Of a stretch of DNA of 5,402 bases, positions 1 to 5,379 are shown piece by piece. The DNA lies in contig JAGRAG010000218.1 of assembly GCA_020435025.1 (NCBI GenBank), positions 1-5,402 of the forward strand, read 5' to 3'. How positions within the stretch are numbered: position 1 is the first letter of the stretch; each line of letters opens with the position of its first letter. The notes beneath the pieces were generated by a model. It was not told the DNA's origin and did no database searches. It saw only the letters and a list, made by a program, of their open reading frames with translations. The translations under genes and the position numbers were made by a program. Source of the stretch: Bdellovibrionales bacterium (GTDB lineage Bacteria; Bdellovibrionota; Bdellovibrionia; Bdellovibrionales; UBA1609).

Positions 1-822
1 TCCGCAGAAGATATCTTTTCGCTTTTAAAAAAACATCAAGTCACCATGGAGGGAAAGTCCTTCGCCGTCGGCCTTAGAGTCGAACATTCGCAAGCCTTGA
101 TCGACCGAATTCAGTACCGACAATTTGCTGGCCACCCAAAACTAGGAGCAGCCAACTACAAGCTGACCTATCATGATCACGATGCAAATATTGGAATCTA
201 CAGTTTTTGCATGTGCCCAGGTGGATATGTACTTTCCTGCGGGACAGAACCGGGACGCGTTGTCAGCAACGGAATGAGCAATTATCATAGAAATTCCCCT
301 TATGCCAATGCGGCCATCGTCGCCACAGTTGACCACGAAAAGCTTTTTGGCCAAAACAATCCCTTTGCTGGATTGGAGTTTCGAAGGTCCCTTGAGTCTT
401 CTGCTTATGAAGCCGTTCAAAAAAATGGAGGCACTAAAGAACTGCCTGCCCAGAGACTGATGGATTTCTTTCACGAAGAACTGTCTTCACTCCCTAAGTC
501 TTCATGCCCCAGCGGAGTCACTCCCGTTCGCCTGGACCAACTTTTTCCGGAAAACTTACTGCCCTACTATCGACAGGGCATTGATAATTTTGAAAAGAGC
601 ATGAAGGGCTTTAAATCCAATGAGGCTCTACTTATAGGTGTAGAGACTCGCACCTCTTGCCCCGTCCGAGTGGCCAGGGATCCTGTTTCTATGGAATCCC
701 TCTCCCATGCGGGACTGTTTCCGACTGGAGAAGGGGCTGGTTATGCTGGTGGAATCACAAGTGCTGCATGCGATGGTGTTCAAGTCACAGAAGTCCTTAT
801 TCAAAACCATATTCTTAACTAG
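1..822 (+). CDS. FAD-dependent dehydrogenase, COG2509-type, 3' part (5' end outside window)
   Basis: The reading frame is open from the first base, and the ATG at 46 is internal: the 15 codons before it (SAEDIFSLLKKHQVT) read in frame and there is no Shine-Dalgarno before it. About 273 residues of a protein that is usually around 500-550 residues are visible, so the N-terminal half with the dinucleotide-binding GxGxxG motif lies upstream. Family hallmarks seen: FAVGLRVEH (about 61-87), LGAANYKLTYH (about 142-174), FCMCPGGYV (about 205-231), the segment GVETRTSCPVRV (about 637-672), and a C-terminal glycine-rich FAD-contact motif GEGAGYAGGI (about 727-756) followed by SAACDG. Such proteins are annotated as NAD(FAD)-utilizing dehydrogenases; their physiological substrate is not known to me. 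The protein is expected to be cytosolic, as no membrane segment is visible in this part. The gene ends with TAG and is followed by a 135-nt gap with a new promoter, so it is probably not co-transcribed with the next gene on purpose. Family assignment is firm; the reaction is unknown. Confidence 0.88.
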   Translation, partial: SAEDIFSLLKKHQVTMEGKSFAVGLRVEHSQALIDRIQYRQFAGHPKLGAANYKLTYHDHDANIGIYSFCMCPGGYVLSCGTEPGRVVSNGMSNYHRNSPYANAAIVATVDHEKLFGQNNPFAGLEFRRSLESSAYEAVQKNGGTKELPAQRLMDFFHEELSSLPKSSCPSGVTPVRLDQLFPENLLPYYRQGIDNFEKSMKGFKSNEALLIGVETRTSCPVRVARDPVSMESLSHAGLFPTGEGAGYAGGITSAACDGVQVTEVLIQNHILN

Positions 823-911
823 AATTAAGTCCCACCACTTGATAACCTCGTCCGAGTCCCATTCTTTTCTGGTCTTTTGTCGGTAGCAACTCCTTGAGTT
901 TAGCCTGTTTA

Positions 912-939
912 TTTACATCCCTTACTGAGCGCTTATAAT
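912..939 (+). promoter_or_regulatory. Sigma70-type promoter for the REC/PilZ-like gene
   Basis: TTTACA at 912-917 (5 of 6 to the -35 consensus) and a perfect TATAAT at 934-939 are separated by 16 nt. The expected transcription start is near 946, which falls at or inside the Shine-Dalgarno run (945-953) and leaves a 5' leader of only about 12 nt before the GTG at 958. This is the best promoter in the window. It suggests that the downstream gene is transcribed independently of the dehydrogenase. No operator repeat is evident around it. Confidence 0.7.
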
Positions 940-944
940 GAGTT

Positions 945-953
945 AAAGGGAGG
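945..953 (+). promoter_or_regulatory. Ribosome binding site fixing the GTG start at 958
   Basis: AAAGGGAGG is a strong Shine-Dalgarno run, with GGAGG ending 4 nt before the GTG at 958. An in-frame TAG at 901 with no ATG, GTG or TTG between it and 958 leaves GTG as the only ordinary start. The ATG at 954 is in another frame, sits directly against the Shine-Dalgarno, and opens a frame of only about 55 codons. Confidence 0.7.
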
Positions 954-957
954 ATGG

Positions 958-2886
958 GTGGAGTATATTCTTATTGTCGAACCAGAAGTTTCTGTTGTCC
1001 GCACCCTTCAGTCTACTTTGGAGAGTCTCCAAGACCCCAAAAAACTAAAAGCCTTTTCTTCTGGGACAGACATGCTCAATTGGCTCACCAAAAAAATCGC
1101 AGAAAAAAAGCGTCTTGGTGACAAAATGCAAATGGATGTGCGACTCATTATCCTTGATAGTCACATGGTCGCAGAAGGAAAAGCTCATCTGCTCGAACCC
1201 ATTCAAAAAAGGCTTGTGGCAGAAAACCTCACACATCCTGAAAAGCCCTGTGGCTATGTAGTGACTTTTTATGAATCAGAAGATTTTAATATTCGACACT
1301 ACATTCACCCCCTGATTTACAATGTAATTTTTAAGCCCTTTGATGCCCTACTTTTAAAAGAATCTCTGAAAGCTGCTTTAAATGGGCGAGTTCCAGTGCA
1401 GCCAGAAGTTTACGTTCACGATGCTAAGGGGCAGGTAGAGATACTTAAGGATATTAAAACTACCGCAATTACTGAGCTCGGTTTCCGTACGCAAAGTGCG
1501 AGAGAGATTCCCTTCGGAAAAAAGGCCCGCTACTACTGTGAACACTTTCGCGGTTCAGGGAAAGAGTATGTCTATGCCTTTTGCTATGCAAACCGCACAG
1601 ACCCAAAAAGCCCAAAACACTTTCTATCTTCATTTGCCTATTTCGGAATCAGCAAGGACCAGCTACGAGCCATCCGTCGATTTATCCATTCCCGACCCAC
1701 TCATCACGAAATGCCTATCCAGAATGAATATAAAGAGGATCACCAAGAATGTATTGTTGTCCTCACACAAGAAACCGAGACTTTACAAGCTATCCAAGCC
1801 ATTTCTAAGGAGAGATTCAAAAAGCTAAAGGTGATTCACCTCCCCTCGTTATCGGAACTGAACATTGCTTTAAATCGAACCTCACCAAACCCCAAAACCA
1901 ACGCCTCATCCATCAAAGAACTACGTCTTCGTATCCATCCGAAAAGCCACCTGTTGTTACAAATCATCGTCGACGGCAAACCACTATCAGACACCGAATC
2001 ATTTCTAGGTCATTCCGTTGCGACTTTAACCTCAGGGAAGCAGACCTTGTCCTATCTTCTGAATGCAAAATACGATCGACAGCTCTCATTGTTCTTACAA
2101 GCCCCAAAAAAAGCGGCAACGCCAGTGACCGCGTTTAAAAGCTCTGAAAATGTCTTAGAGTATTTTAAAGTAGAGGACTACGATGACACCACAATGGATC
2201 AAATGGCTGAGACCGATAAAGAGCTCCCTGAGGATTGTAAAGATTTAATCTTAGTGCCATTGAATTCTGAGGAGCTGAAAACTCACTTAGGAATACAGGA
2301 CACTCAACTAAGTCATATCGAGGCTATTTTCGTTGAGTTGCCGGACTATGTAAGCGATTCCTACCTTCTATCGCTGAAACACTTAAGTGAAGAGATTCAT
2401 ATGCAGCGCTCTGGAACGGCCCTCTTGGCGCTGGCTCGCAACCAGATCACCACCTATGAGTCTCTAGAAAGATTTAAATTTTTTGATGACTACATTGTTC
2501 ATCCCATCGATTCATTTTATTTTTCGCACAAATTAAAGCAACTATTTCCACACATAGAAAACAAAGAGGGCGAAATCAGCCGAGAAGGCATTGAAGAGGT
2601 CACGACAATTCAGACGGCTCTTCCCGTCCGCGTACAAAAAATTTCTGAGCTGCACATCTCAATTCTTCACAACCGGCCTCTGAAGCTCGGAGATGTTCGG
2701 CGCTTTGTTCTTTTCTCGTCCGACTCAGAAGAGTTGCCCGCCGTTTGGGGGGCTTGCAATCATGTGCAGCCATCAGGAACCGATGAGTACCTTCATGAAT
2801 TTATCTATTTTGGGGTCAACGACCATCACCTCCGTTTTATTCGGAAGTGGATGAAACAGCAATACATCCACTCAAAAGCCCAGTAG
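958..2886 (+). CDS. Orphan receiver-domain protein with two PilZ-like modules and a degenerate second receiver
   Basis: I do not recognise a named gene. The 642-residue product starts with GTG. Residues 1-141 read as a receiver domain: beta-1 ILIVEPE with acidic E8 and E10, phospho-acceptor D67 in LIILDSH, T103 in VVTFYE, and K126 in FKPFD. Residues about 165-246 resemble the later part of a PilZ beta-barrel (ITELGF, then SFAYFGISKDQLRAIRRFI). Residues about 554-634 repeat this module (ISELHI, then EFIYFGVNDHHLRFIRKWM). Residues about 391-532 look like a second receiver whose Asp is replaced by E460 (IFVELPD) and whose Lys-Pro is H515-P516 (YIVHPID). Residues 263-380 contain a beta-alpha-beta stretch and a beta-rich stretch of unclear origin. 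The usual PilZ RxxxR motif is missing and the DxSxxG motif is broken, so c-di-GMP binding is doubtful. No signal peptide, membrane segment, enzymatic or DNA-binding domain is visible, so a cytosolic, possibly phosphorylation-controlled protein-interaction role is an inference. It has its own promoter and no kinase gene next to it. Confidence 0.8.
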   Translation: MEYILIVEPEVSVVRTLQSTLESLQDPKKLKAFSSGTDMLNWLTKKIAEKKRLGDKMQMDVRLIILDSHMVAEGKAHLLEPIQKRLVAENLTHPEKPCGYVVTFYESEDFNIRHYIHPLIYNVIFKPFDALLLKESLKAALNGRVPVQPEVYVHDAKGQVEILKDIKTTAITELGFRTQSAREIPFGKKARYYCEHFRGSGKEYVYAFCYANRTDPKSPKHFLSSFAYFGISKDQLRAIRRFIHSRPTHHEMPIQNEYKEDHQECIVVLTQETETLQAIQAISKERFKKLKVIHLPSLSELNIALNRTSPNPKTNASSIKELRLRIHPKSHLLLQIIVDGKPLSDTESFLGHSVATLTSGKQTLSYLLNAKYDRQLSLFLQAPKKAATPVTAFKSSENVLEYFKVEDYDDTTMDQMAETDKELPEDCKDLILVPLNSEELKTHLGIQDTQLSHIEAIFVELPDYVSDSYLLSLKHLSEEIHMQRSGTALLALARNQITTYESLERFKFFDDYIVHPIDSFYFSHKLKQLFPHIENKEGEISREGIEEVTTIQTALPVRVQKISELHISILHNRPLKLGDVRRFVLFSSDSEELPAVWGACNHVQPSGTDEYLHEFIYFGVNDHHLRFIRKWMKQQYIHSKAQ

Positions 2887-2927
2887 AACATCTATTTAGG
2901 TATTTTAAATTTCCAATCATCCTAGGA

Positions 2928-2971
2928 AAAGGGTTGAATGTTGCCCTGTATCTATACTATGTTAGCCCTTT
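2928..2971 (+). repeat. Inverted repeat around the candidate promoter
   Basis: AAAGGGTT at 2928-2935 can pair with AGCCCTTT at 2964-2971 (eight pairs, one of them a G-U wobble in RNA), leaving a 28-nt loop that contains TATACT. No T-run follows the right arm, so it does not look like an intrinsic terminator. It could be an operator-like dyad or chance. Confidence 0.3.
2934..2963 (+). promoter_or_regulatory. Weak candidate promoter for the ppiC-ppiB-pepD cluster
   Basis: TTGAAT at 2934-2939 and TATGTT at 2958-2963 are 18 nt apart (each 4 of 6 or better to consensus). A better -10 look-alike, TATACT at 2953-2958, overlaps it but has no -35 at usable distance. The 112-nt gap and the change of gene function argue that some promoter is here; which hexamers are used is uncertain. 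Confidence 0.35.
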
Positions 2972-2998
2972 AAATATGAAATAAAAAAGAGGTAAACC

Positions 2999-3271
2999 AT
3001 GAGCCAAATCACTGCTCGGCACATTCTTGTCGAACACCAACACGAAGCTGAAGATCTTTTAAAAAAACTAGCGGATAATAAAACATTTGAAGAGTTAGCA
3101 CAGTCCTATTCAAAATGCCCCTCAGGACGCGATGGAGGCATGTTAGGACAGTTTGGCCGCGGGCAAATGGTCGCCCCTTTCGAAGAAGCGGCATTTGCCT
3201 TAGAAGTGGGAGAGACCTCTGGTCCCGTTCAAACTCAATTTGGCTATCACCTTATTAAAAGAGAAGCCTAA
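2999..3271 (+). CDS. ppiC: Parvulin-type peptidyl-prolyl cis-trans isomerase, single-domain cytosolic
   Basis: This 90-residue protein is a bare parvulin domain, almost the size of E. coli PpiC (Par10, about 93 residues). It catalyses cis-trans isomerisation of Xaa-Pro peptide bonds in protein folding. Expected active-site residues are all present: H8 in ARHILV, C40 in KCPSG, M57 and F61 in GQMVAPFEEA, F81 and H84 in QFGYHLIK. The GGMLGQF loop (46-52) is also typical. There is no signal peptide or anchor, unlike PrsA, SurA or PpiD, so it should act in the cytosol. ATG at 2999 is supported by AAGAGG at 2987-2992, 6 nt upstream, and by H8 lying at the same position as in PpiC. It is the first gene of a tight cluster, 18 nt before the cyclophilin gene. 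Whether it is a strict orthologue of E. coli ppiC is not proved; the family is certain. Confidence 0.95.
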   Translation: MSQITARHILVEHQHEAEDLLKKLADNKTFEELAQSYSKCPSGRDGGMLGQFGRGQMVAPFEEAAFALEVGETSGPVQTQFGYHLIKREA

Positions 3272-3289
3272 ACGTAAAAGGAGCCTATC

Positions 3290-3793
3290 ATGATCGCTGT
3301 GATTAAAACCAATATGGGAACGATTAAAGCTAAACTTTTTAATGAAGAGTCTCCCAATACGGTAGCCAACTTTGCGGGCCTTGCTGAAGGAACTAAAGAG
3401 TTTTTAAATACCAAAACTGGACAAATGGAAACCGGTCATTACTATGATGGCACTACTTTTCATAGAGTGATACAGGGATTTATGATTCAAGGTGGTTGTC
3501 CGCTTGGAAACGGAACGGGCGGTCCTGGTTATGAATTTGACAATGAAGATCACCCTTCTCTCAGCCATGACAAGCCAGGAATTTTATCTATGGCCAATCG
3601 AGGTCGAGACACCAACGGAAGTCAATTTTTTATCACTACCGTGAGCTGTCCTCACCTTAACGGAGGTTATTCTGTTTTTGGTGAAGTCGTTGAAGGCATG
3701 GAAGTCGTTCATTCCATAGAAGAAAGTGAAACAGATTTTCAAGATCGCCCCGTCACACCTGTTGTGATCGAATCGGTTCGTATTGAAAAATAA
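3290..3793 (+). CDS. ppiB: Cyclophilin-type peptidyl-prolyl cis-trans isomerase, cytosolic
   Basis: This 167-residue protein is a complete single cyclophilin domain that isomerises Xaa-Pro bonds. Catalytic and pocket residues are visible: R59 in FHRVIQGFMIQGG with F64, M65 and Q67, then MANRGRDTNGSQFFIT (101-116) with A102, Q112 and F114, and PHLNGGYSVFGEV (121-133). The position equal to the cyclosporin-contacting Trp of human CypA is H122, which is common in bacterial members and usually means weak cyclosporin binding. A short insertion (about 36-49, NTKTGQMETG) precedes YYDGTTFHR, as in several bacterial cyclophilins. It has no signal peptide, so it matches the cytosolic PpiB type rather than periplasmic PpiA. 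ATG at 3290 has AAAAGGAG at 3276-3283 with 6-nt spacing. It is the middle gene of the cluster, 18 nt after the parvulin gene and 11 nt before pepD. The symbol follows E. coli usage and is less certain than the family. Confidence 0.95.
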   Translation: MIAVIKTNMGTIKAKLFNEESPNTVANFAGLAEGTKEFLNTKTGQMETGHYYDGTTFHRVIQGFMIQGGCPLGNGTGGPGYEFDNEDHPSLSHDKPGILSMANRGRDTNGSQFFITTVSCPHLNGGYSVFGEVVEGMEVVHSIEESETDFQDRPVTPVVIESVRIEK

Positions 3794-3798
3794 AGGAG
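3793..3798 (+). promoter_or_regulatory. Ribosome binding site deciding the TTG start of pepD
   Basis: AAGGAG begins on the last base of the cyclophilin stop codon (TAA, 3791-3793) and lies exactly 6 nt before TTG at 3805. No ATG or GTG is in frame nearby, and the protein aligns with family N-termini right after this TTG (ADLSHLKPQPLW). The overlap of stop codon and Shine-Dalgarno suggests translational coupling with the gene before. Confidence 0.75.
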
Positions 3799-3804
3799 AC
3801 CTTC

Positions 3805-5253
3805 TTGGCTGACTTGTCGCACTTAAAACCTCAACCACTGTGGAATCACTTTTCAGATCTTTGCCAAATCCCTCGGCCTTCAAAACATGAAGAACAGGTC
3901 TTAAAATATTTAGAGGATAAGTGCACATCCTTGGGCTTAGAGAATTTTCGGGATGAAATAGGAAACTTGATCGTCAGAAAAAAGGCGAGCCCAGGCCAAG
4001 AACAGCGAAAGAAGGTCGTTCTCCAATCGCATGTTGATATGGTTCCTCAGAAAAACTCCGACAAGAGTCACGACTTTATAAACGATCCGATTACCACCAT
4101 TATTGAAGGCGACTGGCTCAAGGCTGATGGAACCACACTCGGAGCCGATAACGGAATGGGAGTGGCTTCCACATTAGCTGTCCTTGCCGCCGATCACATT
4201 CAACATGGCCCCCTCGAAGCCCTATTTACGATCGATGAAGAAACAGGAATGACGGGAGCCCAAGGTCTTCGGCCTGACGTCCTTAAGGGAGAAGTTCTGA
4301 TCAATTTGGATTCCGAAGACAATGGACAGATCTTTATTGGCTGTGCTGGCGGTGTCGATGTCGTCCTGACTGGTGAGTATTCCCCTCAGCCTCCACCAGC
4401 AGATTTTTCCTTCTTTGAAATTTCTGTCACTGGACTTAAAGGTGGTCATTCCGGCGTCGATATTCATTTAAATCGCGCCAACTCAGCCCGCCTTCTTCAC
4501 CAAATTCTCATAGAGCTTGAAAAATTGACGCCGATATACATTGGTAGCCTTCAAGAAGGCACTTTAAGAAATGCCATTCCTAGAGAAGCCTTTGCCAAAA
4601 TAGCCTTGAACCCTAAGCCTCTGGCGCGGATCCAATCCAAAATTATGGATCTGCAAAATAAATTCACAAATGAATTTAAAGATATAGAAAGTAATATTCA
4701 AATACAGATTAAAGAACTGAGCGAGGCCTTTATGGTGGCCCCTCTTCAGTGGTCAAGCCTCCTCCATCGATTGATCGTCGACACTCCGAATGGGGTCAGT
4801 TCGCTTCATCCCGACTTTCCAGGGGTCGTTGAGACGTCGTCAAACTTAGGCGTGATTCATATGCAAAACGGCAAAATCCAATGTGTTTCTCTTGTCAGAA
4901 GCTCAAGTGAATCGGGAAAAAAGTCATTGGCTGAGCGGATTTGTCATTTGTATTCTAAGTCTGATTTTAAAACCGCACTCCAAGAAGACTATCCAGGCTG
5001 GAATCCCAATCGTCAATCTGTAGCCTTAAAGACTGTTCAAGAGGTTCATCAAAAGTTATTCCATAAGCCGGGGGAGATTAAAGTCATCCACGCTGGCCTT
5101 GAGTGTGGAATTCTAGGATCCATCTATCCCCATTGGGATATGATCTCGATTGGCCCTACCATCAGATACCCTCATTCTCCTGACGAAAGAGTGCTTATTC
5201 CTTCAGTACAGGATTTTTGGAAACTCTTAGTCGGCACGCTTGAGGCGATTTAA
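3805..5253 (+). CDS. pepD: Aminoacyl-histidine dipeptidase (Xaa-His dipeptidase, PepD, peptidase family M20)
   Basis: The product is 482 residues, close to the 485 of E. coli PepD, and follows that sequence from the N-terminus (LSHLKPQPLWNHF) to the end. PepD is a cytosolic zinc metallopeptidase that splits dipeptides such as carnosine-like Xaa-His and many others for amino-acid recycling. Expected di-zinc and catalytic residues are present: H76 and D78 in LQSHVDMVPQK, D115 in TLGADNG, E145 and E146 in DEETG, D169 in INLDSED, and H457 in PHSPDE. The inserted lid/dimerisation region includes KGGHSG (212-217, H215) and GTLRNAIPREAF (252-263); IHAGLECG (428-435) and SIGPTI (448-453) belong to the C-terminal catalytic part. 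No signal peptide is seen. The start is TTG, supported by AAGGAG 6 nt upstream. It is the last gene of the cluster, 11 nt after the cyclophilin gene. All key residues are kept, so it should be active; exact substrate range is inferred from family. Confidence 0.96.
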   Translation: MADLSHLKPQPLWNHFSDLCQIPRPSKHEEQVLKYLEDKCTSLGLENFRDEIGNLIVRKKASPGQEQRKKVVLQSHVDMVPQKNSDKSHDFINDPITTIIEGDWLKADGTTLGADNGMGVASTLAVLAADHIQHGPLEALFTIDEETGMTGAQGLRPDVLKGEVLINLDSEDNGQIFIGCAGGVDVVLTGEYSPQPPPADFSFFEISVTGLKGGHSGVDIHLNRANSARLLHQILIELEKLTPIYIGSLQEGTLRNAIPREAFAKIALNPKPLARIQSKIMDLQNKFTNEFKDIESNIQIQIKELSEAFMVAPLQWSSLLHRLIVDTPNGVSSLHPDFPGVVETSSNLGVIHMQNGKIQCVSLVRSSSESGKKSLAERICHLYSKSDFKTALQEDYPGWNPNRQSVALKTVQEVHQKLFHKPGEIKVIHAGLECGILGSIYPHWDMISIGPTIRYPHSPDERVLIPSVQDFWKLLVGTLEAI

Positions 5254-5268
5254 GTACATTCCTAATAT
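5240..5268 (+). promoter_or_regulatory. Promoter-like pair at the end of pepD
   Basis: TTGAGG at 5240-5245 and TAATAT at 5263-5268 are 17 nt apart, each matching 4 of 6 consensus positions. The predicted start near 5275 would transcribe the hairpin-rich region that follows. The surrounding bases are AT-rich (5251-5277). Such a match can arise by chance, so this is tentative. Confidence 0.3.
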
Positions 5269-5292
5269 TTAAAAATTGCAGCGTTTCATTGC

Positions 5293-5309
5293 TAAGGAGT
5301 CGCTTCTTA
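5293..5309 (+). terminator. Small hairpin after pepD, possible weak terminator
   Basis: TAAGGAG (5293-5299) can pair with CTTCTTA (5303-5309) as a 7-bp stem with one G-U pair around a TCG loop. The following bases (AGATTTGTAG) hold only a short T-run, so if it ends the operon it is a poor intrinsic terminator. Confidence 0.2.
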
Positions 5310-5332
5310 AGATTTGTAGTCCCTTTACTGTG

Positions 5333-5350
5333 CCCAAAAGCGAGTTTGGG
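5333..5350 (+). repeat. Hairpin: CCCAAA / TTTGGG inverted repeat
   Basis: CCCAAA (5333-5338) and TTTGGG (5345-5350) form a perfect 6-bp stem with a 6-nt loop AGCGAG. It stands 4 nt before the larger hairpin at 5355-5379. TGGG of its right arm (5347-5350) could alternatively pair with CCCA at 5385-5388, enclosing that larger hairpin. Confidence 0.45.
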
Positions 5351-5354
5351 TGGT

Positions 5355-5379
5355 GCGCTGCTCGCGAAGTGAGCAGCGC
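5355..5379 (+). repeat. Very stable GC-rich hairpin in the non-coding tail
   Basis: GCGCTGCTC (5355-5363) and GAGCAGCGC (5371-5379) are perfect 9-base inverted arms. In RNA from the + strand the stem can grow to 11 pairs (G5364-U5370 wobble, C5365-G5369) around a GAA loop; on the other strand the wobble becomes an A-C mismatch, which favours + strand transcription. No T-run follows, so it is not a classical terminator. It may be part of a structured RNA, a 3'-end protecting stem, or a REP-like palindrome; only one copy is in the window. Confidence 0.6.

Noticed and set aside
142..474. Long reverse-strand open frame inside the dehydrogenase gene
   Set aside because: A shadow of the conserved + strand coding region, with no family resemblance or ribosome binding site.
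824..843. Hairpin ATTAAGT / ACTTGAT after the dehydrogenase gene as a terminator
   Set aside because: The 7-bp stem is AT-rich with a wobble pair and has no following T-run, so it is too weak to call.
1085..1110. Runs of seven A residues as a possible frameshift or slippage site in the receiver domain
   Set aside because: The frame stays open and the receiver motifs before (VEPE) and after (LIILDSH, FKPFD) are in the same frame; the A-runs just encode a Lys-rich loop.
954..1121. ATG at 954 opening an alternative frame of about 55 codons directly after the Shine-Dalgarno
   Set aside because: It has no spacing from GGAGG, is short, and its cysteine- and proline-rich product shows no domain, whereas the GTG frame encodes a clear receiver domain.
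3584..3928. Reverse-strand open frame across the cyclophilin-pepD junction
   Set aside because: It overlaps the conserved ends of two well-identified genes and has no recognisable domain.
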